This document shows, one piece after another, positions 33,727 through 42,086 of a stretch of DNA of 64,000 nucleotides. The notes beneath the pieces were generated by a model. That model did not search any database. It was not told the DNA's origin and was given only the letters and a program-made list of their open reading frames with translations. The DNA comes from Solibacillus faecavium (GTDB lineage: Bacteria; Bacillota; Bacilli; Bacillales_A; Planococcaceae). Position 1 is the stretch's first letter. The number at the start of each line of letters is the position of its first letter. The stretch is taken from the NCBI RefSeq assembly GCF_014836905.1, contig NZ_JACSPZ010000001.1, positions 1 through 64,000 on the forward strand, in the 5' to 3' direction. The position numbers and the translations under genes are program-made.

Positions 33727-36393
33727 GTGACGGAAAAAAGAAAAACGCGCGAGGAAATTAAACGCGAACGTCAAAAAAATAACAGATCAAAAAAATCAAA
33801 ATCAAAAACATCGGCTGGCAACTGGGTTAAGCGTATTGTAATGGCAATCGTTCTAATCGGTGCTTTAGGCTTTTTAAGCGGTGCCGCACTATTTGGCTAT
33901 TATGTAAGTAAGGCACCTGAATTAGACGAAGAATTACTGAAAGATCCTATTTCATCTGAATTTTACGATGTAAATGGTGAATTATTCGCTACAATAGGAG
34001 CAGAAAAACGGAATTTTGTAAAATACGAAGATATTCCTCAGCAAATGATTGATGCGATTATCGCAACAGAAGATGCACGATTCTTTGAACACTTCGGAAT
34101 CGACTTCTGGCGTTTAGGTGGTGCTGTCATTGCCAACGTCCGGGACGGATTCGGGGCTCAGGGTGCCAGTACGATTACACAGCAAGTTGTTAAAAACTCC
34201 TTCTTTACAAATGAGAAAAAGCTAGAACGTAAAGCACAGGAAGCTTGGCTTGCGATTCAATTAGAGCGTAAATATAGTAAAGAAGAAATTTTTGAAATGT
34301 ACTTTAATAAAGTACTAATGTCCGGCAGAATTCATGGTTTCGGTACAGCAGCTAAAGAATTTTACGGAAAAGAATTAAGTGAATTGACGTTAGCAGAAAC
34401 TGCTCAATTAGCAGGTATGCCGCAAAGCCCGAACAATTTCAACCCTTACAAAAAGCCGGACCGTGCTAAAAAACGCCGTAATATCGTGCTATCACTAATG
34501 GTCCAGCACGGTAAAATTTCCGAAGCAGAGGCGCAGGAAGCAATAGCTGCTCCTGTAACAGGCGGTTTAATTCCTGAGGAAGATCGTGTCGCAAACAGCA
34601 CAACAAAATATCCTGCCTTTTTAGATGTGGTTATGTCAGAAATAGAAAAAAACGGCGATGGTGAACTGCTTTCAGAAGGAATTAAAGTATATACAACACT
34701 AGACCCAAAAGCACAAGCCATTGTAGAGGATTTAATGAACAATGACAGTAACTTCCCTACTGAAGAAATCGAGGCGGGCGTTGCAGTTATTGATACACAA
34801 ACAGGTGAAGTTCGCGCGATCGGTGGAGGTCGTCATTATACAGGATTTAACTTTAACTACGCAGATGATTTAACAGATCGTCAGCCCGGTTCGACATTAA
34901 AACCTTTAATCGATTATGGTCCAGCTTTTGAATATTTAAAATGGTCGACAGGTCAAACAACGGTCGATGAAGAAATGACTTATAGTGGTTCAAAACAAGT
35001 CATTGGAAACTGGGACGGGAAATATTTAGGGACAATGACTGTACGTCAAGCTCTTTATACTTCACGAAATATCCCAGCTGTAAAAACATTCCGTGAAGTC
35101 GGTCCAGAACGTGCACAGCAATTTTTATCAAATTTAGGTATTCAGTCAAAAGGATTGACGGAATCAGAGGCAATTGGCGGTGGACGTGTAAATATTTCGC
35201 CGATTCAACTGGCTGCTTCCTACGCAGCATTTGGCAATAACGGTATTTATAACGATGCACACTCTATTAATAAAATTGTATTCCGTGATGGTAAAACATC
35301 AAAATCATATAAGCCTGAATCTAAACCTGCTATGAGTGACTATACAGCTTATATGGTAACGGATATTTTACGTGATGTAGTGAGTAATAAAAAGAACGCA
35401 TCTGCTCCACGCGCTATGGTTTCCGGTGTTGATATCGCAGGTAAAACAGGTACGACAAACTATTCTTCAGATGAATTTAAAGATTATAATCTGAAAAGCA
35501 GTTCCGTACCGGATACATGGTTTGCCGGCTATACAACAAACTATTCAATCGCCATTTGGGGCGGTTATTCAAAACGTAAAGATGCTATTACGACATGGGA
35601 AGAGCGCTGGTTGCCACAAACTTTGTTTAAATCAATCATGACTGATTTAAATCAGCATAATCCATCATCAACATTTAAACAGCCAAATTCTGTTGTGTCG
35701 GCTTCGATAGTAATTGGGTCCAACCCATTAAAGCTGGCCAATGAATATACACCTGCAAATCAGCGTACTACAGAGTTATTTGTTAAAGGAACAGAGCCTA
35801 CTGAATATACAGAGGAATTTGTCCCTCAAACATTGGAAGCACCAACTGGCTTACAGGCGACATTTAATGAAATGGCTCAGCTTGCTGATGTAACTTGGTC
35901 ACACCCATCACAAAATGCTGAAGATGGGGATGCGCAAGATCCAGTCACATATGAAGTATCAATGGCAGTAGATGGCGGTTCTGCAACTGTTCTATCAGTT
36001 TCAGGCGCAACTTCTATACAAGTACCAAATATTGAGCCTGGAAAAGAATATCTATTTACAGTCACAGCCATTTCCGGTGATCTACGGAGTGAACCTGCTG
36101 CTGTAACATTATTCGTCCCGGGATCCCCAGAGCCAGAAGAGCCTGAGGAGCCAAATGATGAAGTGGAAAATCCAGGTAGCCCTGAAAACCCTTCACAACC
36201 AAACAATGGGAATGGAAACAACAACGGCAATCAGAATCCAGGCAATGGGAATGGAAATAACGGGAATGGGAATGGAAACGGCAATACAGTAGAGCCAGAG
36301 TCCCCAAATCCTGAAACATCACCACCAAATCAACCTACCCCTCCTCAACCAGGCGGTGGCGAAACGAATCCTGAAGATTCAGATGACGATTAA
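33727..36393 (+). CDS. ponA: Bifunctional penicillin-binding protein 1A/1B
   Basis: An 888-residue class A PBP. A lysine-rich cytoplasmic start (1-33) and one membrane anchor (about 34-58) precede the glycosyltransferase (GT51) domain with EDARFFEHFG near residue 113. The transpeptidase follows with STLK near 389, SRN and KTGTT near 572. A fibronectin type III domain (about 700-795) and a disordered tail of about 90 residues follow, rich in Pro, Glu, Asn and Gly. The enzyme polymerises and cross-links peptidoglycan outside the membrane. The GTG start at 33727 has GTGAGGAGAAC upstream. The long Asn-Gly tail is unusually repetitive. It probably interacts with GpsB. Confidence 0.95.
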   Translation: MTEKRKTREEIKRERQKNNRSKKSKSKTSAGNWVKRIVMAIVLIGALGFLSGAALFGYYVSKAPELDEELLKDPISSEFYDVNGELFATIGAEKRNFVKYEDIPQQMIDAIIATEDARFFEHFGIDFWRLGGAVIANVRDGFGAQGASTITQQVVKNSFFTNEKKLERKAQEAWLAIQLERKYSKEEIFEMYFNKVLMSGRIHGFGTAAKEFYGKELSELTLAETAQLAGMPQSPNNFNPYKKPDRAKKRRNIVLSLMVQHGKISEAEAQEAIAAPVTGGLIPEEDRVANSTTKYPAFLDVVMSEIEKNGDGELLSEGIKVYTTLDPKAQAIVEDLMNNDSNFPTEEIEAGVAVIDTQTGEVRAIGGGRHYTGFNFNYADDLTDRQPGSTLKPLIDYGPAFEYLKWSTGQTTVDEEMTYSGSKQVIGNWDGKYLGTMTVRQALYTSRNIPAVKTFREVGPERAQQFLSNLGIQSKGLTESEAIGGGRVNISPIQLAASYAAFGNNGIYNDAHSINKIVFRDGKTSKSYKPESKPAMSDYTAYMVTDILRDVVSNKKNASAPRAMVSGVDIAGKTGTTNYSSDEFKDYNLKSSSVPDTWFAGYTTNYSIAIWGGYSKRKDAITTWEERWLPQTLFKSIMTDLNQHNPSSTFKQPNSVVSASIVIGSNPLKLANEYTPANQRTTELFVKGTEPTEYTEEFVPQTLEAPTGLQATFNEMAQLADVTWSHPSQNAEDGDAQDPVTYEVSMAVDGGSATVLSVSGATSIQVPNIEPGKEYLFTVTAISGDLRSEPAAVTLFVPGSPEPEEPEEPNDEVENPGSPENPSQPNNGNGNNNGNQNPGNGNGNNGNGNGNGNTVEPESPNPETSPPNQPTPPQPGGGETNPEDSDDD

Positions 36394-36436
36394 ATAATAC
36401 AATTTAAACAAATTTAAAGAGCCTGGGACAAAACGA

Positions 36437-36475
36437 AAAACATCTATTTTTTCAAAGAAAAAATAGATGTTTTTC
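36437..36475 (+). terminator. Strong hairpin after ponA
   Basis: An AT-rich stem of about 17 bp, AAAAACATCTATTTTTTC/GAAAAAATAGATGTTTTT, with a 3-nt loop and a T-run on either strand. Confidence 0.75.
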
Positions 36476-36489
36476 TGCTTCTACCAGAA

Positions 36490-36624
36490 TTGATTTCCGT
36501 TACGGGGACGCTTTCCGGGGGCACGGCCTGAGCCTGTAGTCTCAGGCGTCGGTGCTCCTGCGGTTACTCGTCGCAAAATAAATTTCGCTGTTCCCCCAGG
36601 AGTCGCCCCTTCACTCCAATCAAT
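36490..36624 (-). repeat. Dispersed 140-bp element, copy A (minus orientation)
   Basis: Read on the minus strand it starts TTGATTGGAGTGAAGGGGCG, has GACTCCTGGGGGAAC, then a variable centre, GCCGTGCCCCCGGAAAGCG, and ends in GGAAATCAA. Both ends match the element at 36857-36997 read on the plus strand. Confidence 0.8.
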
Positions 36625-36708
36625 TCATATAATATCAATTTCTTAATAAGAGTCTTTCCCTTATACAAAGAAATTTCTACTTATGTCCCAGCCTCTTTTC
36701 AAATTGTC

Positions 36709-36741
36709 GACAAAAGGTCTCGAGAGACCTTTTGTCTTTTT
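36709..36741 (+). terminator. Perfect palindromic terminator
   Basis: GACAAAAGGTCT/AGACCTTTTGTC with a CGAG loop is followed by TTTTTATT. Confidence 0.85.
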
Positions 36742-36856
36742 ATTATAAATTTTTACTAGATGCTTAGCAGGAATAAGTTGTCCATGTTCATTGATTTAAA
36801 TTGTTTACTAGTCATCGTAGATATCGTATCTCACTTTATTTAAAACGATAAATAAG

Positions 36857-36997
36857 TTGATTGGAGTGGAGGGACCGTGACTCCACCGGGAATCGCACGC
36901 GCGGAAGATCCACTAAATTGTGCCTACCGTTGTAGGCACAATTTAGTTAGCTGGAGCCGTGCCCGGGGAAAGCATCGGTCCTGGAATGGAAATCAAC
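36857..36997 (+). repeat. Dispersed 140-bp element, copy B (plus orientation)
   Basis: It starts TTGATTGGAGTGGAGGG and ends CCTGGAATGGAAATCAAC. The middle holds a perfect 15-bp stem CTAAATTGTGCCTAC/GTAGGCACAATTTAG with a 4-nt loop (36913-36946). Its ends match copy A in inverted orientation. Confidence 0.8.
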
Positions 36998-37023
36998 GGT
37001 TTTGATTAGTTAACTTTATTTAA

Positions 37024-37072
37024 TAAAAAAGACTGTAGGCAAACCCGAATTTCTTCGAGTTTGTCTACAGTC
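37024..37072 (-). terminator. Terminator downstream of ypoC (second)
   Basis: A long stem GACTGTAGGCAAAC.../...GTTTGTCTACAGTC with a few mismatches and a T-run on the minus strand. Confidence 0.8.
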
Positions 37073-37075
37073 TGT

Positions 37076-37115
37076 AAAGAGCTACCCATTATTTCATAAT
37101 AATAGGTAGCTCTTT
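37076..37115. terminator. Terminator downstream of ypoC (first)
   Basis: An 11-bp stem AAAGAGCTACC/GGTAGCTCTTT lies just past the ypoC stop on the minus strand. It is directly followed by a second terminator. Confidence 0.75.
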
Positions 37116-37132
37116 ATTTCGAGATATTATGT

Positions 37133-37483
37133 TTATTTTTTCAGTCTTAGTCGGGCACAGCGCTTTTTCGTTTCTTTAAAAAGCTCATCCAGCTGTCTAT
37201 AGCATGCATATTGACCAGGACGCATTTTAACAAACTGGAGGCGTTCCATGCCATTAATCGGCATAAGCTCATACACATTTTGCTGCGAGAATACTGTATC
37301 TTCCGTTATTGAACTAGTCATAAGAAATCCTTCAAAAAGTTCTATCCCTTTTTGCATAAATTGTATAGCCGATCCATCACGACGTTCATGGGCTTTATGA
37401 ATATCTTCACGTATTACTTCCCACTCTTCATACCAGCGATCGACTATTTCTTTTGAAATAGCTTCTGGATTCACTAATATCAT
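37133..37483 (-). CDS. ypoC: YpoC-family protein
   Basis: A 116-residue soluble helical protein with a basic C-terminus (ETKKRCARLRLKK) and the pattern PINGMERLQFVKMRPGQYAC typical of YpoC. Function is unknown. The start overlaps the stop of nth by 4 bp (ATGA), so it is translationally coupled to nth, as in B. subtilis, where ypoC also stands between nth and ponA. Two terminators follow it. Confidence 0.85.
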   Translation of the reverse strand: MILVNPEAISKEIVDRWYEEWEVIREDIHKAHERRDGSAIQFMQKGIELFEGFLMTSSITEDTVFSQQNVYELMPINGMERLQFVKMRPGQYACYRQLDELFKETKKRCARLRLKK

Positions 37484-38139
37484 GCCTTCACCAAGCCTTT
37501 TTTCAAACGCTTTTGTCCTTCACGACAATCATCCAGCAGTGGACATGTCCCACAGCCCGGATTTTGCGCTTTACAATGATAGCGTCCAAAGAATATGATT
37601 TGATGATGAGCGCGGCTCCATCGGTCCATCGGTGTTTTTTTCATTATCATTTCTTCAACTTCCAGCACGCTGTCTTTCCAACGACAAAGACCTAATCGTT
37701 TAGAAACTCGCTCTACATGTGTATCAACTGCCAATGCGGGAATATCAAATGCAACGGATAACACAACATTTGCCGTTTTACGTCCGACACCAGGCAATGT
37801 AACTAGCTCTTCACGCGTTGCGGGCACTTCACCACCGTATTCATTTAAAAGACGTGCACACAACAATTGAATATTCTTTGCTTTATTTCGATATAGTCCG
37901 ATCGAGCGAATATCATTTTGAAGTTCCTCTAATGGGACATTTAAATAATCTTGAGGTGTTTTATATTTTTGAAATAATTGTTTCGTCACTTTATTGACGA
38001 GCACATCGGTACATTGCGCAGATAATAATGTAGCGATTGTCAGCTCAAATGGATTGTCATGCACTAATTCACAATGTGCATCTGGATACATTCGGTCCAT
38101 CTCGTCTAAGAAGTGATTCCATTTCACTTTTGTTAACAT
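37480..38139 (-). CDS. nth: Endonuclease III
   Basis: A 219-residue DNA glycosylase/AP lyase that removes oxidised pyrimidines. The helix-hairpin-helix is TLPGVGRKTANVVLS with the catalytic Lys. The catalytic Asp is in ALAVDTHVERVSKRL. The iron-sulfur cluster ligands are CKAQNPGCGTCPLLDDC near the C-terminus. The length is normal. It follows dnaD by about 18 bp and overlaps ypoC. The order asnS-dnaD-nth-ypoC is conserved in Bacillales. Confidence 0.97.
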   Translation of the reverse strand: MLTKVKWNHFLDEMDRMYPDAHCELVHDNPFELTIATLLSAQCTDVLVNKVTKQLFQKYKTPQDYLNVPLEELQNDIRSIGLYRNKAKNIQLLCARLLNEYGGEVPATREELVTLPGVGRKTANVVLSVAFDIPALAVDTHVERVSKRLGLCRWKDSVLEVEEMIMKKTPMDRWSRAHHQIIFFGRYHCKAQNPGCGTCPLLDDCREGQKRLKKGLVKA

Positions 38140-38157
38140 AGTAAATTAAGCGCCCTC

Positions 38158-38886
38158 CTATTCTCGCTCCTCTAACCAATTATAAAATGAGACTTTTTTC
38201 GATTGCTGAGTTTCCTGTTGTTTTAACGCCTGGGTAGATGATGGTTGCATCGTATTTTTACGGTATTGCTCACTATGCTTTTCAATTTGTGCTAGCGTCT
38301 TTATATTACGCTTTTTCCATTCGATTAAAATACGATCAATATAACGCAAATTAACTTTATCTGCGAGTACCGCTTCCTTTAAAGCTGCTTTAATAATTTC
38401 CGGACTGTGTTGGTCTAAGTCCATCCACATACCGATCGTTTCAATTTCCATCGGTGAAAGTAAACGACCCAACTCCTGCTCAAACAACTGGAAAATTTTC
38501 GCCTCGTCCAATTTATTGGCAGTTGTATGCTGTTGTTGCTCTTTAGATTGCAGTAAATCCAATAGCCGCTCCCATAATGGATAGATGGAATATTTTTCAG
38601 TAATTCGTCCGGATTCATCCGTACTTTGGGAAATTTCGACACAGCCTTTTTGCATTAGGCGCTGCAAAATTTGGGAAATGGCCGTTAACTGAAAATTGGT
38701 CCTTTGCATTAAATCATTTGGCGTCGGAAAATCGATTCCCTCTTGTTCAAAGCTTAGTAAATGTAGAACAATCAATGCTTCATCATCTTGGATGTTCAAC
38801 TCGCTATAATGTTTAAAAAATAATTGTGGAATAGTAACTTGTAATTGCTCCGTCCAAACGCGGATTCGATTAAAATTTGTTGCCAT
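38158..38886 (-). CDS. dnaD: DNA replication initiation protein DnaD
   Basis: A 242-residue primosomal protein. The N-terminal winged helix (about 1-100) mediates oligomerisation. A C-terminal DnaB_2-type domain (about 125-200, KIFQLFEQELGRLLSPMEIE and IDRILIEWKKRNIKTL) binds DNA. A disordered Gln/Lys-rich tail follows. DnaD acts with DnaB, DnaI and DnaA to load the helicase at oriC and at stalled forks. It lies downstream of asnS and just before nth, as in B. subtilis. Confidence 0.95.
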   Translation of the reverse strand: MATNFNRIRVWTEQLQVTIPQLFFKHYSELNIQDDEALIVLHLLSFEQEGIDFPTPNDLMQRTNFQLTAISQILQRLMQKGCVEISQSTDESGRITEKYSIYPLWERLLDLLQSKEQQQHTTANKLDEAKIFQLFEQELGRLLSPMEIETIGMWMDLDQHSPEIIKAALKEAVLADKVNLRYIDRILIEWKKRNIKTLAQIEKHSEQYRKNTMQPSSTQALKQQETQQSKKVSFYNWLEERE

Positions 38887-38920
38887 TGTTTGAATCCCCC
38901 TTTGTTCGCTCGTAACGACA

Positions 38921-38946
38921 AAACGCCCGGTTATATTCCGGACGCT
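38921..38946 (-). terminator. Possible terminator after asnS
   Basis: On the minus strand an imperfect GC-rich stem GCGTCCGG/CCGGGCGT with a short TTTTG tail lies between asnS and dnaD. It probably gives partial termination. Confidence 0.5.
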
Positions 38947-38971
38947 TTCTCATAGATAAGATATAAATTGT

Positions 38972-40267
38972 TTATGGATATAAACGGTTTAATAAACGTG
39001 GGAATGGAATCGCTTCACGGATATGTTCAGTTCCGGAAATCCATGCTACTGTACGCTCTAAACCTAAGCCGAAGCCTGAGTGAGGTACTGCACCTTGTTT
39101 ACATAAATCTAAATACCATGCATACGCATCCAATGATAAGTTATGTTCTTCCAAACGGGATTTCATTAACTCATAATCGTAAATACGTTCAGAACCACCG
39201 ATAATTTCACCATAGCCTTCAGGAGCGATTAAGTCTGCACATAATACGACATCATCACGTTCTGGGTGTGGCTGCATGTAGAATGGTTTAATACCGATTG
39301 GGTAGCAAGTGATAAATACTGGTTTGTCAAAATGGTTGGCAATTGCTGTTTCGTGTGGTGCACCGAAATCATCACCCCACTGAATATCATCAAAGCCTTG
39401 CTCATGTAAAAACTCAATTGCTTCGTCATATGAAATACGTGGGAATGGCGCTTTCACATTTTCCAATTTCGAAGTATCACGTCCTAGACGCTCTAAATCA
39501 AGCTTACAGTTTTTCAGAACAGATTGTACGATATGTGACACGTATTGCTCTTGTACTTCCAAACTTTCATCATGCTCAACAAATGCCATTTCAGGCTCAA
39601 TCATCCAGAACTCGATTAAGTGACGACGTGTTTTTGACTTTTCTGCACGGAATGTCGGACCGAACGAGAATACTTTTCCTAATGCCATTGCAGCAGCTTC
39701 CATATAAAGCTGACCTGATTGAGATAGGAATGCATCTTCATCGAAATATTTCGTATGGAACAGCTCTGACGTTCCTTCTGGTGAAGAACCAGTTAAAATT
39801 GGCGGATCCATTTTTGTAAAGCCATTTTCATTAAAGAATTCATATGTTGCACGAATAATTTCATTACGTACTTTCATAATGGCATGCTGCTTACGAGAAC
39901 GTAACCATAAGTGACGGTTGTCCATTAAAAATTCCGTTCCGTGCTCTTTTGGTGTAATCGGATAGTCATTTGCTGCACTAATAACTTCAATACCTGTAAC
40001 ATTCAATTCTGCACCGAAAGATGAACGTTCATCTGCCTTAACTTCACCAATAATGTACAGTGATGTTTCTTGTGTCATACCCTTCGCTACTGCGAATAGT
40101 TCTTCGCCAACTTCCGCTTTCACGACAACCCCTTGTGCAAAGCCTGAGCCATCACGTAATTGTAAGAAAGCTAATTTACCGCTTGAACGTTTGTTTGCTA
40201 GCCAAGCACCGATTTTTACTGTTTCGCCAATATTATTTGGCATATCTTTAATCATGATTTTCTTCAT
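38972..40267 (-). CDS. asnS: Asparaginyl-tRNA synthetase
   Basis: A 431-residue class IIb aminoacyl-tRNA synthetase. An OB-fold anticodon-binding domain (about 1-105; [20 protein letters not shown]) precedes the catalytic core with motif 2 ([20 protein letters not shown]) and motif 3 ([13 protein letters not shown]). The start is ATG 40267, with TTTTGGAGG in front. A 4-residue longer frame begins inside the ribosome site region. It charges tRNA-Asn with asparagine. It is followed by dnaD and preceded by aspB, the usual order. Confidence 0.97.
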   Translation of the reverse strand: MKKIMIKDMPNNIGETVKIGAWLANKRSSGKLAFLQLRDGSGFAQGVVVKAEVGEELFAVAKGMTQETSLYIIGEVKADERSSFGAELNVTGIEVISAANDYPITPKEHGTEFLMDNRHLWLRSRKQHAIMKVRNEIIRATYEFFNENGFTKMDPPILTGSSPEGTSELFHTKYFDEDAFLSQSGQLYMEAAAMALGKVFSFGPTFRAEKSKTRRHLIEFWMIEPEMAFVEHDESLEVQEQYVSHIVQSVLKNCKLDLERLGRDTSKLENVKAPFPRISYDEAIEFLHEQGFDDIQWGDDFGAPHETAIANHFDKPVFITCYPIGIKPFYMQPHPERDDVVLCADLIAPEGYGEIIGGSERIYDYELMKSRLEEHNLSLDAYAWYLDLCKQGAVPHSGFGLGLERTVAWISGTEHIREAIPFPRLLNRLYP

Positions 40268-40299
40268 AAAGTCCTCCAAAAGTTAAGCTACAGCTGTTT

Positions 40300-41493
40300 T
40301 TAATCTTGCCACTTTGCTTTTACAAAGGCTTCGATTCGACGAACTGCTTCTTCTAATAATTCTAAAGATGTTGCGTAAGATAGACGTATTGTCGCAGGTG
40401 ATCCAAAGCCTGAACCTGGAATAACTGCAACATTTGCTTCAGTTAATAGTGCCGATACAAAATCGTCCACAGATGCATAGCCTGTTTTTTCTGCTGTTTC
40501 CGAAACATCAGGTAATAAGTAAAATGCCCCTTGTGGCTTTAATACTTTTACTCCAGGAATTGCTGCAATTTTTGGGAATATCACTTGTAAACGTGATTCA
40601 AAAGCTTGTCTCATCTCTTCTACTGTTTCTTGGGATCCGTTGTATGCTTCAATTGTTGCATATTGGGCTGTTGTCGTTGCATTTGAAGTTGAATGGGAAG
40701 CTAAGTCGGTCATCGCCTTAATAATAGACGCATCACCTGCTGCATAACCAATTCGCCAGCCTGTCATAGAATGTGATTTTGCCACACCATTCACAACAAT
40801 TGTACGTGCCTTAATGGCATCCGAAATTTGTGCAATCGAATAATGCTCTATTCCATTGTAAACAAGCTTTTCATAAATTTCATCTGAAACGATTAAAATA
40901 TCTTTTTCTTCCGCTACTTTCGCAAGCTCTGCCAACTCTTCCTTCGTATAGATCATGCCAGAAGGATTTGATGGTGAATTAATTATGACCGCTTTTGTTT
41001 TTTCTGTAATAGCATCACGCAATTGCTGTGCTGTAATTTTATAGCTTTGCTCCTGAGTTCCTTCTACATAAACAGGAACACCACCAGCCAGCTTCACTTG
41101 TTCCGGATAGGAAACCCAATAAGGGATTGGTATGATTACTTCATCCCCTTCATTCAATATAACTTGGAACAATGTATACAGAACGTGTTTAGCTCCAACA
41201 CCAACAATAATTTCATTAGCTTTATATGTAAGGCTGTTGTCGCGTGCCAGTTTATCGATGATTGCCTTTTTTAATGCCGGTAAGCCTCCAGCTGGCGTAT
41301 ACTTTGTATATCCTGCATCCATCGATTGTTTAGCAGCAATTAAAATATTTTCCGGTGTATTAAAGTCAGGCTCCCCCGCTCCTAAACCGATGACATCAAT
41401 CCCTTGCTCTTTTAACTCCTTCGCTTTAGCTGTAATGGCCAAAGTTGTTGATGGTGTTAAAGTTTTTACACGATTTGCTAACAATTGTTTCAT
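40300..41493 (-). CDS. aspB: Aspartate aminotransferase
   Basis: A 397-residue class I PLP aminotransferase (subgroup I-gamma). The PLP lysine is in GVAKSHSMTGWRIGYA. The cofactor region has GVGAKHVLYTL, NSPSNPSG and VSDEIYEKL. It interconverts aspartate and 2-oxoglutarate with oxaloacetate and glutamate, which supplies the aspartate used by asnS substrates and, through PanD, beta-alanine. It stands between ypmB and asnS, as in B. subtilis. Confidence 0.95.
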   Translation of the reverse strand: MKQLLANRVKTLTPSTTLAITAKAKELKEQGIDVIGLGAGEPDFNTPENILIAAKQSMDAGYTKYTPAGGLPALKKAIIDKLARDNSLTYKANEIIVGVGAKHVLYTLFQVILNEGDEVIIPIPYWVSYPEQVKLAGGVPVYVEGTQEQSYKITAQQLRDAITEKTKAVIINSPSNPSGMIYTKEELAELAKVAEEKDILIVSDEIYEKLVYNGIEHYSIAQISDAIKARTIVVNGVAKSHSMTGWRIGYAAGDASIIKAMTDLASHSTSNATTTAQYATIEAYNGSQETVEEMRQAFESRLQVIFPKIAAIPGVKVLKPQGAFYLLPDVSETAEKTGYASVDDFVSALLTEANVAVIPGSGFGSPATIRLSYATSLELLEEAVRRIEAFVKAKWQD

Positions 41494-41506
41494 GTTGCTC
41501 TCTCCT

Positions 41507-41989
41507 CTACAAATTCAATATGCGCTTCCACCATTGTCCGTCTTCAAACAGAAGATAAACATAATTTAAGGTGCCAGATTCACTTTTGTATGTTATTTCC
41601 CAAACTGGACCCGGCTCCTCAAATCCTAACTTCATATGAAGAATTTCTTTTGCATCTGTATCATTTTTAAAGACAGACATTGCCTGTTCTTCTGTAATAC
41701 CATCCGCTAAAAATACTTCTTGCATTGAATTCTCTTCTAAACTCATCGGGACGAATACTGCTTTTTCCTTCCCATACTCATCCACTCCAAATACAGTGAC
41801 ATAGGGCTTATTCCCATTGTATACATAGGAATTCTCAACAACAGCAAGTGCTTTCGTATCCAGCACAAAACTTTCCGCTTTTTCTTTAATTTCATTGAAC
41901 GGAGCATTGGCTTTCCAAAATACGAACACTGTAATGACAAGTGACAACGATAAAATAAAGACAACCGAAAATAAAATCCAGTTTTTCAT
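41507..41989 (-). CDS. ypmB: YpmB-type DUF5590 membrane-anchored protein
   Basis: A 160-residue protein with one N-terminal membrane segment (about residues 4-26) and an extracytoplasmic domain with two PepSY-like halves (DUF5590), for example SYVYNGNKPYVTVFGVDEYG and later WEITYKSESGTLNYVYL. Function is unknown. ATG 41989 follows AAGGTGCAGTC and overlaps the stop of a 25-residue basic ORF. It precedes aspB by 13 bp, in the conserved dinG-ypmB-aspB order. Confidence 0.88.
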   Translation of the reverse strand: MKNWILFSVVFILSLSLVITVFVFWKANAPFNEIKEKAESFVLDTKALAVVENSYVYNGNKPYVTVFGVDEYGKEKAVFVPMSLEENSMQEVFLADGITEEQAMSVFKNDTDAKEILHMKLGFEEPGPVWEITYKSESGTLNYVYLLFEDGQWWKRILNL

Positions 41990-42063
41990 GACTGCACCTT
42001 GGAATTCGATTTCTTTGTTCGTACATTATATTTACTTGTACGTCGTTTAAAATTTTGTTTCAT
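41986..42063 (-). CDS. Possible 25-residue basic peptide before ypmB
   Basis: ATG 42063 opens a 25-codon frame rich in Lys and Arg (MKQNFKRRTSKYNVRTKKSN...). Its TGA overlaps the ypmB ATG in TCATGA, a typical coupling arrangement. The ribosome site in front is weak (GCAGGTCG). It occupies the place of ypmA in B. subtilis but does not resemble it. It may be a coupling leader or a chance frame. Confidence 0.3.
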   Translation of the reverse strand: MKQNFKRRTSKYNVRTKKSNSKVQS

Positions 42064-42086
42064 GATTGTCGACCTGCTTTCCTTCC

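Larger units (their letters stand above)
36419..36695. repeat. Composite intergenic element with terminal inverted repeats
   Basis: GAGCCTGGGACA (36419-36430) and TGTCCCAGCCTC (36684-36695) are inverted copies with one mismatch and enclose a strong hairpin (AACATCTATTTTTTC/GAAAAAATAGATGTT) and repeat element A. There is no open reading frame, so it resembles a non-coding, possibly MITE-like insertion or a layered terminator region. Confidence 0.6.

Noticed and set aside
35877-36328. Minus-strand open frames of 117 and 88 codons
   Set aside because: They are antisense readings of the Asn/Gly/Pro-rich tail of ponA, without ribosome sites.
36490-36624. Insertion sequence behind ponA
   Set aside because: No transposase-like frame on either strand; the element is too short and non-coding.
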